Numbered from the stretch's first letter, positions 7,698 through 16,775 are shown. The stretch is 64,000 nucleotides of DNA from Apilactobacillus quenuiae (GCF_002994005.1 NZ_POSN01000004.1:1-64000), one strand, 5' to 3'. A program made the numbers and translations. The notes: generated from the sequence alone by a model not told the origin.

Positions 7698-9872
7698 TTG
7701 AATGCAGAAATTATAAAAACAGTTGCTAAAAATTTGAATAATTTTAACATGAAACAAATTAACGCAGTTTTGTCTATGTTAAGTTCTGGTAATACAGTTC
7801 CCTTTATTGCTAGATATCGTAAAGAACGAACTGGAAATTTAGATGAGGTACAAATTCGTTCAATTGAAGATGAACATAAAAGAATTACTAATTTGTTTAA
7901 TCGTAAAGATGAAGTAATTAAAATAATTCATGAACAAAATAAATTAAATGATCAGCTATATAATGAAATAATTAATGCAGCAACTTTGCATCAGGTGGAA
8001 GATTTATATCTACCTTATAAAAAGAAACGTATGACCAAAGCTGATATTGCTAGAAATCAGGGCTTAGAACCCTTAGCTAAAAAAGTATTATCATATGATG
8101 ATACTTTTGATCAACAAGCTAAGTCTTTTATTAATAGTGATAAAAAGTTAGTTAGCGTAGAAGATGTTCTATCAGGTGTACATGAAATATTAGCTGAACA
8201 TTTTGGTAATGTTGCTAATTTTCGCGATTGGATTCGCAAGTATACCAATAGTACTGGTCTTTTAATTAGCAAAATAAAAAATAATGCTAAAGATAAAGAT
8301 GCTGATCAAATATATAAAAATTATTATGAATTTGAAATCCCTATTAAAAAAGCTAAAAGTTATCAAATATTAGCAATTAATCGTGGTGAAAAACAAAAAA
8401 TACTGACGGTTAAAATAGACGTTAACAAAGATAAAATTTTTAAATACCTATCTGGTCAAATTAATGGCAATATGCACGGCAAAGCAGCTAATTTTATCGA
8501 AAATAGTTATCAAGATGCCTATGATCGATTTATCAAAACGGCAATTGATCGAGAAATTAGGAATAAATTAACTGAAGTAGCTGATGAACATGCTATTAAA
8601 ATTTTTGGTAAAAATTTATATAACTTATTAATGCAATCACCATTAAAGGGAAAGATAGTCATGGGTTTTGATCCAGCTTATAGAACCGGATGTAAATTAG
8701 CAGTTATTGATGGAAATGGTAAATTTTTGGATAAGTTGGTAATTTATCCACATGCACCAGCTAATAAAAATGAACGTGAACATGCTTTAAAACAGTTTAT
8801 TGATTTTATTAAAAAGAATCATGTCGAAATGATTGCAATTGGTAATGGTACCGCTAGTCGTGAATCTGAACATTTTGTAATAAAAGCAATTAAGAAAATA
8901 AATTGGCCAGTTTATTACGTAATTGTAAATGAAGCTGGAGCTTCCGTATATTCTGCTAGTCAAAATGCTCGTGATGAATTTCCTAATTTTCATGTTGAAG
9001 AGCGCTCAGCAGTAAGTATTGGAAGAAGACTTCAAGATCCGTTAGCTGAATTAATTAAGATTGATCCTAAATCAGTAGGAATTGGTCAATATCAACATGA
9101 TCTTCCAGAAAAACAACTGGATCGGGAGCTTGATCGAACTGTTGAAACTGCTGTAAATAAAGTAGGAATTAATGTCAATACTGCCAGCGTTGAACTTTTG
9201 ACGCATATTTCTGGAATGAACAAAAATGTTGCAAATAAATTAGTGTCTTATCGTAATGAAAATGGTGAATTTAAGACAAGAAAATCTTTATCAAAAGTAC
9301 CTAGATTAGGTAAAAAAACATATGAACAAGCGATTGGATTTTTAAGGATTATTGATGGTGAAAATCCTTTAGATAATACTGATATTCATCCAGAAAGTTA
9401 TTTGATTGCTAAAAAAATAATTAATATGACGCATATGAATTTAAATATGATAGGGACAAATGAAATGATTAAAAAATTAAATTCCTTAGATATTTCTAAA
9501 TTTATTAATGATAATCATTTGGGATATGAAACTGTTCATGATATTTATCAAGGTTTAATTAAACCCGGAAGAGATTTTCGGGATAGCATGCCTAAACCAA
9601 TTTTAAAACAAGATATTTTAAAAATTGATGATTTATCTAATGGTTTAAAGTTAAAAGGAACCGTTCGAAATGTTGTTGATTTTGGTGCCTTTGTTGATAT
9701 TGGTGTAAAACAAGATGGTTTGGTTCATATTTCTAATATGAGTGATAATTTTGTTTCAAATCCTAATGCAATTGTTTCAGTTGGTGATATTGTAACAGTT
9801 TGGATCAAGGAGATTGATGTTAATCTTAATCGAATTCAGTTAACGATGATTAATCCGACAAAAAATGGATAA
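7698..9872 (+). CDS. tex: Tex-family RNA-binding protein (YqgF/HhH/S1 domains)
   Basis: A nucleic-acid-binding transcription accessory protein, 724 residues, normal for Tex. The N-terminal Tex helical region carries VPFIARYRKERTGNLDE. The YqgF-like fold begins around residue 325 (VMGFDPAYRTGCK), the helix-hairpin-helix part lies around residues 490-560 (NTASVELLTHISGM), and the C-terminal S1 domain around residues 645-715 (GTVRNVVDFGAFVDIGVKQD). The start is TTG with AAAGGGG upstream. sprT follows after three bases and thrB overlaps that, suggesting one operon. Confidence 0.95.
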   Translation: MNAEIIKTVAKNLNNFNMKQINAVLSMLSSGNTVPFIARYRKERTGNLDEVQIRSIEDEHKRITNLFNRKDEVIKIIHEQNKLNDQLYNEIINAATLHQVEDLYLPYKKKRMTKADIARNQGLEPLAKKVLSYDDTFDQQAKSFINSDKKLVSVEDVLSGVHEILAEHFGNVANFRDWIRKYTNSTGLLISKIKNNAKDKDADQIYKNYYEFEIPIKKAKSYQILAINRGEKQKILTVKIDVNKDKIFKYLSGQINGNMHGKAANFIENSYQDAYDRFIKTAIDREIRNKLTEVADEHAIKIFGKNLYNLLMQSPLKGKIVMGFDPAYRTGCKLAVIDGNGKFLDKLVIYPHAPANKNEREHALKQFIDFIKKNHVEMIAIGNGTASRESEHFVIKAIKKINWPVYYVIVNEAGASVYSASQNARDEFPNFHVEERSAVSIGRRLQDPLAELIKIDPKSVGIGQYQHDLPEKQLDRELDRTVETAVNKVGINVNTASVELLTHISGMNKNVANKLVSYRNENGEFKTRKSLSKVPRLGKKTYEQAIGFLRIIDGENPLDNTDIHPESYLIAKKIINMTHMNLNMIGTNEMIKKLNSLDISKFINDNHLGYETVHDIYQGLIKPGRDFRDSMPKPILKQDILKIDDLSNGLKLKGTVRNVVDFGAFVDIGVKQDGLVHISNMSDNFVSNPNAIVSVGDIVTVWIKEIDVNLNRIQLTMINPTKNG

Positions 9873-9875
9873 TTT

Positions 9876-10313
9876 ATGACAAATAAAGAATTACAATTAT
9901 TGGTAGAAAAAATTTCTTTAACTTATTTTGCTAAAAAATTTAATCATAAAGCTTATTTTAATAAAAGATTAAAAACTACTGGTGGTAGATATCATATTCA
10001 ATCTCATAATATTGATATCAATCCTAAAATGTTAAATGAGCATTCATATAAAACTTTAGCAGGAATAGTTAAACATGAACTTTGCCACTATCATTTGCAT
10101 TTAGCGGGTTATTCTGGTAAACATAACACAGTTGCATTTAAACAAATGTTAAATGCGGTAGGTGGATCTAAATATGCACCTTCGCCTAAGAATAAACACA
10201 TGCTTAAATATATATGTAGTGATTGTGGCCAGCTATATTTAAGAAAAAGAAGAATTAACACTAATCGCTATGTATGCAGTAAATGCCATGGCAAATTAAT
10301 TAAACGGGGATGA
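9876..10313 (+). CDS. SprT-like zinc metalloprotease-fold protein
   Basis: A 145-residue member of the bacterial SprT-like family (YdcK of Bacillus). The HExxH zinc motif is present (GIVKHELCHYHLH, residues about 65-77), and a C-terminal zinc ribbon has two CxxC pairs (CSDC and CSKC). The family is often paired with tex, as here. Proteolytic activity is inferred from the motif; the substrate is unknown. Confidence 0.88.
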   Translation: MTNKELQLLVEKISLTYFAKKFNHKAYFNKRLKTTGGRYHIQSHNIDINPKMLNEHSYKTLAGIVKHELCHYHLHLAGYSGKHNTVAFKQMLNAVGGSKYAPSPKNKHMLKYICSDCGQLYLRKRRINTNRYVCSKCHGKLIKRG

Positions 10314-10318
10314 TTTAT

Positions 10319-11194
10319 TTGGATAAAAAATTAATCGTTAGAGTTCCGGCAACTTCATCTAATTTAGGTGCTGGTTTTAATTCTTTGGGAATTGCTTTTC
10401 ATTTATACTATACAGTTATTGTTGAAGAAGAAATGGATGATTGGCAAGTTAATCATGCATTAGGTAAAGATATTCCACATGATGAAAATAATTTAATTGT
10501 TAAGACAATTTTGTCAATTGACCCTGATATTCATCCACATCAGTTGACAGTCATGTCAGATGTTCCAATGGAAAGAGGAATGGGTTCTAGTACAACTGCT
10601 TTGGTAGCTGGAATTAAAATTGCTAATGTTTTAGGTCACCTAAATTTATCATTAGATGAACAAATTAACATAGGGGCAAAATTAGAAGGACACCCTGAAA
10701 ATGTTACTTCTGCAATCCTAGGTGATTTAACCATTTCTACTTTTGATGGTAAAAGATGTACTACTGTAAAAGCATCAATGCCTAAGAATATTTCTGTTTT
10801 AATGTTTATTAATAAACATTCAGTAGTATCTAAACAAGATTTGCCCAAAACAATTAAATTTAATGATGCTATCCAATCAAGTAGTTTTGCTAATGTTTTT
10901 GTTGCTTCAATCATGAGTGGCGAATGGAGTAAAGCAGCTGAAATGATTGAAAAAGATAAGTTTCACGAACATTATCGTGAAAAAGATGTTCCTGAGTTAG
11001 GTACCATTAGAAAATATGCACATGATATTGGAGTTCGTGGTACCTATATTAGTGGAGATGGTCCTACTATTGCTACATTTGGAACTGAAAATGAATTATA
11101 TCAATTAAGGGACATTCTAAACAGTCACCATTTAGATGGTGATTTAAGAGTTCTAAAAATTGATTATGATGGTGCTACAGTTAGAGGAGAATAG
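10319..11194 (+). CDS. thrB: Homoserine kinase (GHMP family)
   Basis: Phosphorylates L-homoserine to O-phosphohomoserine in threonine synthesis. About 291 residues. The GHMP ATP loop PMERGMGSSTTALVAG is present, with N-terminal RVPATSSNLGAGFNSLG and C-terminal GTYISGDGPTIATF motifs. I prefer TTG at 10319, nine bases after CGGGG; the ATG at 10310 overlaps the sprT stop but has no spaced ribosome site. hom and thrC are not adjacent, so the rest of the pathway cannot be judged. Confidence 0.9.
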   Translation: MDKKLIVRVPATSSNLGAGFNSLGIAFHLYYTVIVEEEMDDWQVNHALGKDIPHDENNLIVKTILSIDPDIHPHQLTVMSDVPMERGMGSSTTALVAGIKIANVLGHLNLSLDEQINIGAKLEGHPENVTSAILGDLTISTFDGKRCTTVKASMPKNISVLMFINKHSVVSKQDLPKTIKFNDAIQSSSFANVFVASIMSGEWSKAAEMIEKDKFHEHYREKDVPELGTIRKYAHDIGVRGTYISGDGPTIATFGTENELYQLRDILNSHHLDGDLRVLKIDYDGATVRGE

Positions 11195-11221
11195 GGAGTT
11201 ATTAATTAACTACAAATAAAT

Positions 11222-11250
11222 TTGTCAAACTAATAAAAATTGATTATAAT
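11222..11250 (+). promoter_or_regulatory. Promoter of tRNA-Leu
   Basis: TTGTCA (11222-11227), 17-base spacer, perfect TATAAT (11245-11250), about 20 bases before the tRNA. Confidence 0.75.
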
Positions 11251-11269
11251 GTTATTTATAGTTAATTAA

Positions 11270-11355
11270 GCGGCCATGGCGGAATTGGCAGACGCGCAAG
11301 ATTAAGGATCTTGTCGGGAATAATCTCGGTGGAAGTTCGAATCTTCTTGGCCGCA
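11270..11355 (+). tRNA. tRNA-Leu (anticodon AAG)
   Basis: A class II tRNA of 86 bases. Acceptor stem GCGGCCA/TGGCCGC, long variable arm, anticodon stem CAAGA/TCTTG with loop TTAAGGA, giving anticodon AAG, and T-loop TTCGAAT. CCA is not encoded. An adenosine at position 34 is unusual outside tRNA-Arg(ACG) in bacteria (see findings). Confidence 0.95.
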
Positions 11356-11360
11356 TAAAT

Positions 11361-11400
11361 AAAAAAGGTAACCTCGAAAAATTTCGAGGTTACCTTTTTT
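11361..11400. terminator. Bidirectional terminator between tRNA-Leu and the LCP gene
   Basis: A 19-bp perfect stem (arms 11361-11379 and 11382-11400) with A and T tracts on the two sides. It can serve both tRNA-Leu and the reverse-strand LCP gene ending at 11406. Confidence 0.92.
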
Positions 11401-11405
11401 ATTTA

Positions 11406-12488
11406 TTAATATGATGTAGCTGTCATGCTGTTATTGTTTGAACTGGTTGAATCTGCACTGTTATCACTAGTTGTATCTTGGGTATTATTTAGAACACTAG
11501 CAGTACTTAATCCTAATGTTTTTCTAATATCATTTGATACATTTAATAATTCTTGTTGTGTTGGAACTTCATAGTCAACTCCATTAACCATTGCAGATTC
11601 ACCTTGGAGTGTTTGTGATTTAATATGATGAGTGGCATCACCATATCTTTCACGTAGTGCAACCATGTCATCAAATTTCATATCTGTTTTTAGTTTACCA
11701 GAGATTGAATTTAATATTTCTTTATATCTAGGGAATGAAGAAATGTTCATTCCTTTAATTACTAATTTTTGTAGAACTTGTCTTTGTCTAGTTTGTCTAC
11801 CATAATCACCAGCTGGATCTTGGTGACGCATTCTTGAGTAATCAAGTGCTTGAGCACCATTAAGAGTTACAGTTTGTCCTTTAACAACGTTAGCGTTACC
11901 ATATTTAAAAGTGAGAGGAGGGGTAACTGTAACACCACCAACAGCGTTAACCATTTGTTCTAATCCACCCATGTTAATAATTGCAAAGAAATCAATTGGA
12001 ACGTTTAATAAGTTTTGTACGGTTTGAACTGCACTTGATGCACCACCAATTGAATAAGCAGCATTAATTTTTTCATAAGGTTGTGAATCACCTGGAACTG
12101 TTACTTTAGTATCACGAGGAATACTGGTTAAATGAATTGTTTCTGATTTCGGATTAATGGTTGCTAAGATCATGGTATCAGTTCTTCCAGTATCGTTACG
12201 CCCTAATGCACCAGTATCAGTTCCTAAAAGTAAAATTGATACTGGTTTATTTTGTGCAATAACATTAGAAACGTTTCTTGCTTTATGTGTAACACCTGGT
12301 TCATATGCTTTATTTGCTGCTGACTTCATATTTGTATAAACATTATAAACGCCAATTAATCCTAATATTAATAGGATTAAAAAGATAAAGAATGCTATCC
12401 AAGCACCGCTATGCTTTTTTTTCTTAAAATGAGGCTGATTGTTTTGTGTTCTAGAGTATGCCTTATTTTTATCGTTATTGTTTTGCAT
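11406..12488 (-). CDS. LytR-CpsA-Psr (LCP) family wall-polymer ligase
   Basis: Attaches undecaprenyl-linked anionic polymers to peptidoglycan on the outer membrane face. The 360 residues include a basic cytoplasmic tail, one membrane segment around residues 27-48 (WIAFFIFLILLILGLIGVYN), and the LCP domain with ILLLGTDTGALGRNDTGRTD, SIPRDT and SRMRHQDPAGDYGRQTRQRQ, which carry the conserved Arg/Asp residues for phosphate and Mg2+. The C-terminus is a Ser/Asn/Thr-rich low-complexity tail. The ribosome site AAGGAG is about 13 bases before ATG. It fits functionally with TagA and TagO in this window. Confidence 0.93.
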   Translation of the reverse strand: MQNNNDKNKAYSRTQNNQPHFKKKKHSGAWIAFFIFLILLILGLIGVYNVYTNMKSAANKAYEPGVTHKARNVSNVIAQNKPVSILLLGTDTGALGRNDTGRTDTMILATINPKSETIHLTSIPRDTKVTVPGDSQPYEKINAAYSIGGASSAVQTVQNLLNVPIDFFAIINMGGLEQMVNAVGGVTVTPPLTFKYGNANVVKGQTVTLNGAQALDYSRMRHQDPAGDYGRQTRQRQVLQKLVIKGMNISSFPRYKEILNSISGKLKTDMKFDDMVALRERYGDATHHIKSQTLQGESAMVNGVDYEVPTQQELLNVSNDIRKTLGLSTASVLNNTQDTTSDNSADSTSSNNNSMTATSY

Positions 12489-12605
12489 GTTTTAGTCATT
12501 ACTCCTTTTATTTAAATGTAATCAAAATACTAATAGTTTATATTATAAACGCATTTTATCAAAAAAAAATAAATTTCTCGATATTTTTTAGATGTAAGTA
12601 GGTTA

Positions 12606-12614
12606 TGATATAAT
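12606..12614 (+). promoter_or_regulatory. Extended -10 promoter of the EamA transporter gene
   Basis: TG-A-TATAAT; the A-T rich upstream has no good -35. An inverted repeat begins four bases downstream, where an operator would block initiation. Confidence 0.55.
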
Positions 12615-12617
12615 TTT

Positions 12618-12638
12618 ATCGTTTGATTGATAAACGAT
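12618..12638. promoter_or_regulatory. Inverted repeat (possible operator) at the EamA gene promoter
   Basis: ATCGTTT-GATTGAT-AAACGAT, a perfect 7-bp inverted repeat directly after the -10 box. The motif ATTGATAAAC within it recurs inverted as GTTTATCAAT at 12667-12676. No known regulator is recognised. Confidence 0.45.
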
Positions 12639-12716
12639 TTTGATAATAAATTCACTTAAGTACGTAGTTTATCAATTTTTATATAATTTGTAAATTTATA
12701 AGGAGCGATATTTGTT

Positions 12717-13667
12717 TTGAAAAAAACTTTTCTGTATGTTTTGATATCTACATTTATGTTTAGTTCAATGGAAATTGCACTAAAAAGTGTAGGTGGTGCT
12801 TTTAGTCCTATTCAATTAAATTTAATTCGTTTTTTTGTTGGAGGATTAGTTTTATTACCAATTGTTTTAAAAAATAAAAATAATGCTATTAACAGCAAAT
12901 GGAAGAGCTTAGGAATATTTGCTTTGACTGGTTTTTTATGTGTTGTGTTTAGCATGACATTGTATCAGTTAGCAATTGTTTATGATCAAGCAGCAACAGT
13001 AGCAGTTTTATTTAGCTGTAATCCAGTTTTTGCAATCTTATTTGCTTTTATTATTTTAAGAGAGAAAATTAATCGATTAGGATTAATATCACTTGTAATA
13101 TCTATTATCGGTTTATTAATTATTGTTAATCCAGCTAATTTAACAAATCCTTTAGGATTAACTTTAGCATTAGGATCAGCTTTAACTTTTGGCCTATACA
13201 GTATTGTATCTCGCTGGGGATCATTTGTGAGTGGCTATAAGGGATTAGCACTAACCTGTTATACCTTTCTAGCTGGCTCTATAGAATTATTTGTTTTAAT
13301 TTTAATCACTCATATTCCATTCGTTGCTACTTTTATGAACTCAGTTTCATGGTTAAAGTCATTTGCTAATACACCTGTATTGCAAAATGTTAATTTTCAT
13401 TACTTTTGGATTTTACTATTTATTTGCGTATGTGTTACTGGTGGTGGATTTGCTTTTTACTTTTTAGCAATGGACCGAGCAGGTGTTTCTATTGCCTCGT
13501 TAGTATTCTTTATTAAACCTGGTTTAGCCCCTATACTTGCAATGCTTTTAATTGGTGAAAAAATTAGTTTAAATACTTGGATAGGAATCATTGTAATTTT
13601 AATTGGTTCTGTAATAACATTTATTGGGAGTCAACTTGAACAAAAAGAATCTGACTTAAAAGAATAA
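12717..13667 (+). CDS. EamA/DMT-superfamily membrane transporter
   Basis: A 316-residue drug/metabolite-transporter protein with about ten membrane segments and two EamA repeats. The first repeat ends near AVLFSCNPVFAILFAF and the second near SLVFFIKPGLAPILAML, the usual mirrored positions. The start is TTG with AAGGAG 11 bases upstream. The substrate is unknown; relatives export amino acids or metabolites. The gpmA-like gene starts 20 bases downstream, so they may be co-transcribed. Confidence 0.87.
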   Translation: MKKTFLYVLISTFMFSSMEIALKSVGGAFSPIQLNLIRFFVGGLVLLPIVLKNKNNAINSKWKSLGIFALTGFLCVVFSMTLYQLAIVYDQAATVAVLFSCNPVFAILFAFIILREKINRLGLISLVISIIGLLIIVNPANLTNPLGLTLALGSALTFGLYSIVSRWGSFVSGYKGLALTCYTFLAGSIELFVLILITHIPFVATFMNSVSWLKSFANTPVLQNVNFHYFWILLFICVCVTGGGFAFYFLAMDRAGVSIASLVFFIKPGLAPILAMLLIGEKISLNTWIGIIVILIGSVITFIGSQLEQKESDLKE

Positions 13668-13686
13668 ATAATAAAGAGATGATGAT

Positions 13687-14358
13687 ATGTCATATTTAGT
13701 AATTATGCGACATGGTGAAAGTGAGGCCAATCGAGATAATATATTTACTGGTTGGAATGATGTTCCTTTAACTGAAAAGGGGATTGAACAAGCTCATTAT
13801 GCTGGTAAACTAATTGATAAGTTAAATATTAACTTCGATGATGTTCACATGTCATTTTTAATGCGTGCAATTGATACTGCACATATCGTTTTAAAAGAGA
13901 TTCATCAAGAATATATTAAAGAACATAAAACATGGCGCCTTAATGAACGCCATTATGGTGGTTTAAGAGGTAAGAAAAAAAGTTATATTAAAGAAAAATA
14001 TGGAGAAAAGCAATTTAAATTATGGCGTCGTAGTTTTTCGGCAATTCCTCCATTATTGAAAAAATCAGATAAAGAATTACGCTATGAAAAAATTGGCGTG
14101 AAAGAACCGCGTGGAGAAAGTTTGAAAATGGCTTATGAAAGAATATTAAGTTATTGGATTGACAACATTGCATCTGAACTACTTGATGGACATAATCAAT
14201 TGATTGTTGCTCATGGTTCTACTTTGAGGGCACTAATTAAATATTTAGATAAAATATCAGATAAAGATATTGATAAAGTTGAAGTTCCTAATGCTAAGCC
14301 TATTATTTACAAATTTGATAATCGATTAAATATAATTAGTAAAAATATGATGAAATAA
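13687..14358 (+). CDS. gpmA: 2,3-bisphosphoglycerate-dependent phosphoglycerate mutase (GpmA family)
   Basis: Interconverts 3- and 2-phosphoglycerate if it is a true GpmA. The 223 residues keep the phospho-histidine motif [20 protein letters not shown], the Arg in MRAIDTA, the Glu in [11 protein letters not shown] and the second His in [15 protein letters not shown]. The usual LNKAET segment is replaced by [13 protein letters not shown], and KEPRGESL replaces the common PLTESL. It may therefore be a paralogue of the main glycolytic enzyme. The terminator that follows is shared with pepC on the other strand. Confidence 0.85.
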   Translation: MSYLVIMRHGESEANRDNIFTGWNDVPLTEKGIEQAHYAGKLIDKLNINFDDVHMSFLMRAIDTAHIVLKEIHQEYIKEHKTWRLNERHYGGLRGKKKSYIKEKYGEKQFKLWRRSFSAIPPLLKKSDKELRYEKIGVKEPRGESLKMAYERILSYWIDNIASELLDGHNQLIVAHGSTLRALIKYLDKISDKDIDKVEVPNAKPIIYKFDNRLNIISKNMMK

Positions 14359-14388
14359 AAAAGCAATGATTTAATCATTGCTTTTTTA
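14357..14388. terminator. Bidirectional terminator between gpmA and pepC
   Basis: Stem AAAAAAGCAATGAT/ATCATTGCTTTTTT with a 3-base loop; the poly-A and poly-T flanks allow function on both strands. Confidence 0.9.
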
Positions 14389-14399
14389 TTTCATTATTA

Positions 14400-15737
14400 T
14401 TATTTTTCATAGAAGGCAAGAGTACCCATTGGATCCCATGGATCTAGTACAACTGGCTCTTTTGCTTGAGAATCTTTTAATTCATCTGATAAGTATTTTT
14501 TGTTAATAACAACTTGGTATGCAAATCTTCTGAACCATGATTCGCTCATTACAAAGTATCCTTTTGTACCTACCTTGTTACCCCATGAATTTTCAACTTT
14601 CCATTTTGTAGGTTGGCCATCAACAATATCAACACCAGTTAATACCATTGCATGATCCATAACACTTTCTTTGTAATCTAATTGTTCTGCTTTTGAAAGT
14701 GATAGGTCAGTATCGAATAATTCATCTTTTGAGTACAATCCATCATCCATAATTCCCATTTTTCTATCTGAGTTTTGAACAACATCACTACCAAACCAAA
14801 CGCTTTCGCCATTTTGAATTTGTTTAATAGCTAATTTTTCAAAAGTATCGATATCAATATTTAAATGCTTAACTTGTCGACCACCAACTACATTACCTAA
14901 CATATCAATAGTATATGTTTTGTTGTATGGTTTATCGTCAGTAGGGGAATTAATAAATGACACATAGTCTTCTAAATTCAAGTTTACATATTTATCAAAG
15001 AATTTATTTGGTGTTAGATTTTTATCAATATGATAGTTCTTATCATGATCGCGATATTCAAAATTGAATTCTTTAGTAGGTTCACCTAGTGTATAAACTA
15101 AAATACGGTAAATGTCATTTAACATTTCATCTTTAGCACTTTCGGCATCTGAACCATCTTGAACTAATTTACGTAATTGAATAGCATCTTTTCTTAATTT
15201 AAGGTTTAAAACAGAATTTAAGTCAGTAGTGTCATTACTGTTAAAGGTTTCAGGCATTGCTGATTGAGGAACAACTCCATACTTTTCAATAACAGCACAT
15301 AACATATCCCATTGACCACCATCTTGTTGAGGAGTTTCAAGCAACCATGCAACTCTTCTTGAAGTTAATGGTTGATCTGCGGTTTTAATGATATTTTCTA
15401 AGAACCAATTTGATTTTTCAAATTTATCCCAGAAAGTAGTGTAAATTTGTGATAATTCAAAATCACCATTTAAATTAAAGTTTTTAGCTAAATTATGTCT
15501 CATTGTGTTTAATGCAGCAAAAATCCAGCAACGACCACTATGTTTTTGGTTTGAAACTTCACCAGTATCTAATTCTAATGAAAAGACAGGGTCCATTTTA
15601 CTTACAGAACTATAATTAGAAGATGTTTTAGCAACACCGTCATGACTTATAGCACGTTGTAAGATTTTTGCCTCTTTACGGTTATCCAAATCTTGTTGGT
15701 ACTTTTTAACATTGTCTAAACTAATACTTTTTCCCAT
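14400..15737 (-). CDS. pepC: Aminopeptidase C (C1B cysteine peptidase)
   Basis: A cytoplasmic bleomycin-hydrolase-type aminopeptidase that trims peptides, a standard lactic acid bacterial enzyme. The 445 residues carry all three catalytic elements: Cys in NQKHSGRCWIFAALN, His in MDHAMVLTG and Asn in VENSWGNKVGTKGYFVMSE. It fits the peptide-based nutrition suggested by the POT transporter. A good ribosome site (AAGGAGG) precedes ATG on the reverse strand. Confidence 0.97.
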   Translation of the reverse strand: MGKSISLDNVKKYQQDLDNRKEAKILQRAISHDGVAKTSSNYSSVSKMDPVFSLELDTGEVSNQKHSGRCWIFAALNTMRHNLAKNFNLNGDFELSQIYTTFWDKFEKSNWFLENIIKTADQPLTSRRVAWLLETPQQDGGQWDMLCAVIEKYGVVPQSAMPETFNSNDTTDLNSVLNLKLRKDAIQLRKLVQDGSDAESAKDEMLNDIYRILVYTLGEPTKEFNFEYRDHDKNYHIDKNLTPNKFFDKYVNLNLEDYVSFINSPTDDKPYNKTYTIDMLGNVVGGRQVKHLNIDIDTFEKLAIKQIQNGESVWFGSDVVQNSDRKMGIMDDGLYSKDELFDTDLSLSKAEQLDYKESVMDHAMVLTGVDIVDGQPTKWKVENSWGNKVGTKGYFVMSESWFRRFAYQVVINKKYLSDELKDSQAKEPVVLDPWDPMGTLAFYEK

Positions 15738-15764
15738 TATAATTCCTCCTTATATATTCTAATA

Positions 15765-15793
15765 TTATAGACCTTTTTTCTAATTTTATAAAT
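15765..15793 (-). promoter_or_regulatory. Promoter of pepC
   Basis: On the reverse strand, TTTATA, 17-base spacer, TATAAT, ending 28 bases before the pepC start. Confidence 0.5.
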
Positions 15794-15805
15794 AATAATT
15801 CCAAT

Positions 15806-15843
15806 AAAAAGACTCGATTATATTTTGATAATCGAGTCTTTTT
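15806..15843. terminator. Terminator of rpiA
   Basis: A 15-bp perfect stem AAAAAGACTCGATTA/TAATCGAGTCTTTTT just beyond the rpiA stop on the reverse strand and upstream of the pepC promoter. Confidence 0.88.
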
Positions 15844-15862
15844 ATTAAGATTAGATTAAAAC

Positions 15863-16546
15863 TTATCTTGCATGATAAGTTTTCGAACCATTTTTGTCAC
15901 CAACAATAACTGTATTTACCATATCTAAGAACAAGCCATGTTCTACGATCCCCGTTAAATTATTTAATATTTGTTCTAATTCATGTGGATGTTCTATTGA
16001 ATGCATTTTTAAATCAATAATGTAATTGTCAGCATGTGTAAGAACATGTCCACCTTTAGCATTAGTCCTAAATTGTGGTTGGTATCCCATATCATTTAAT
16101 CTCTTAAATAAATGAGTACTTCCATAGGGTGTAACTTCAAGTGGTAAAGGAAATGATCCCAAGTTTTTGGCCATTTTAGTTTTATCAACAATCCAAATAT
16201 TCTTCTTAGAATTGATGGCAACAATTTTTTCTCTTAAGTGCGCAACACCGCCACCTTTAATTCCTTGAAAGTTTTCATCAATTTGATCAGCTCCGTCAAC
16301 TGTCAAATCAATATGATCAACATCATCGATGCTTTTTACATCAATACCTAAGTCACGAGCTCTTTTGGCGGATCTATTAGAAGTAGGGACACCAATTATG
16401 CGAAGTCCTTCTTTAGCAACTCTTTTTCCTAATGCATCTAAAAGATATTTAACTGTAGAACCAGTTCCTAGTCCAACTGTCATACCATCTTTAATATACT
16501 TAACAGCTTCTTGACCGGCTACTTGTTTCATTAATTCTTTATCCAT
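15863..16546 (-). CDS. rpiA: Ribose-5-phosphate isomerase A
   Basis: Interconverts ribose-5-phosphate and ribulose-5-phosphate in the pentose phosphate pathway. The 227 residues begin [11 protein letters not shown]; the ATG at 16546 follows AGAGGGG, while a further upstream ATG at 16606 has no ribosome site. Motifs are [32 protein letters not shown] and the catalytic region LREKIVA. A 20-base palindrome lies about 85 bases upstream. Confidence 0.95.
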   Translation of the reverse strand: MDKELMKQVAGQEAVKYIKDGMTVGLGTGSTVKYLLDALGKRVAKEGLRIIGVPTSNRSAKRARDLGIDVKSIDDVDHIDLTVDGADQIDENFQGIKGGGVAHLREKIVAINSKKNIWIVDKTKMAKNLGSFPLPLEVTPYGSTHLFKRLNDMGYQPQFRTNAKGGHVLTHADNYIIDLKMHSIEHPHELEQILNNLTGIVEHGLFLDMVNTVIVGDKNGSKTYHAR

Positions 16547-16629
16547 AATCTTTGCCCCTCTAAAATATTGGTAAATGAATGTGGGATAAGATAATACATT
16601 ATCCAATTTAATTTTCGATTTAAGACTAA

Positions 16630-16649
16630 TTTAACCTAATATGGTTAAA
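16630..16649. promoter_or_regulatory. Perfect 20-base palindromic element between rpiA and dut
   Basis: TTTAACC-TAATAT-GGTTAAA, 7-bp arms with a 6-base centre, in the divergent spacer. It looks like an operator for a dimeric repressor, but I cannot assign a regulator or say which of the two genes it controls. Confidence 0.45.
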
Positions 16650-16723
16650 CTATTAGTTACTATAATTTTCTATTTTAATGGCATGTTTGTCAAATAAAAT
16701 ATTATGTTTATTATACTTAATAT

Positions 16724-16753
16724 TTGCTATAAAATAGGTACTATAATTATAAT
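16724..16753 (+). promoter_or_regulatory. Promoter of dut
   Basis: TTGCTA (16724-16729), 18-base spacer, TATAAT (16748-16753), just before the dUTPase start. A second TATAAT at 16742 overlaps. Confidence 0.55.
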
Positions 16754-16775
16754 ATAAATAATGGGATGTGTATTT

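Noticed and set aside
12398-12502. A 34-codon frame starting just before the LCP gene on the reverse strand (MTKTCKTI)
   Set aside because: The AAGGAG is only two bases from its ATG and the peptide is low complexity; the LCP start fits better despite its long spacing.
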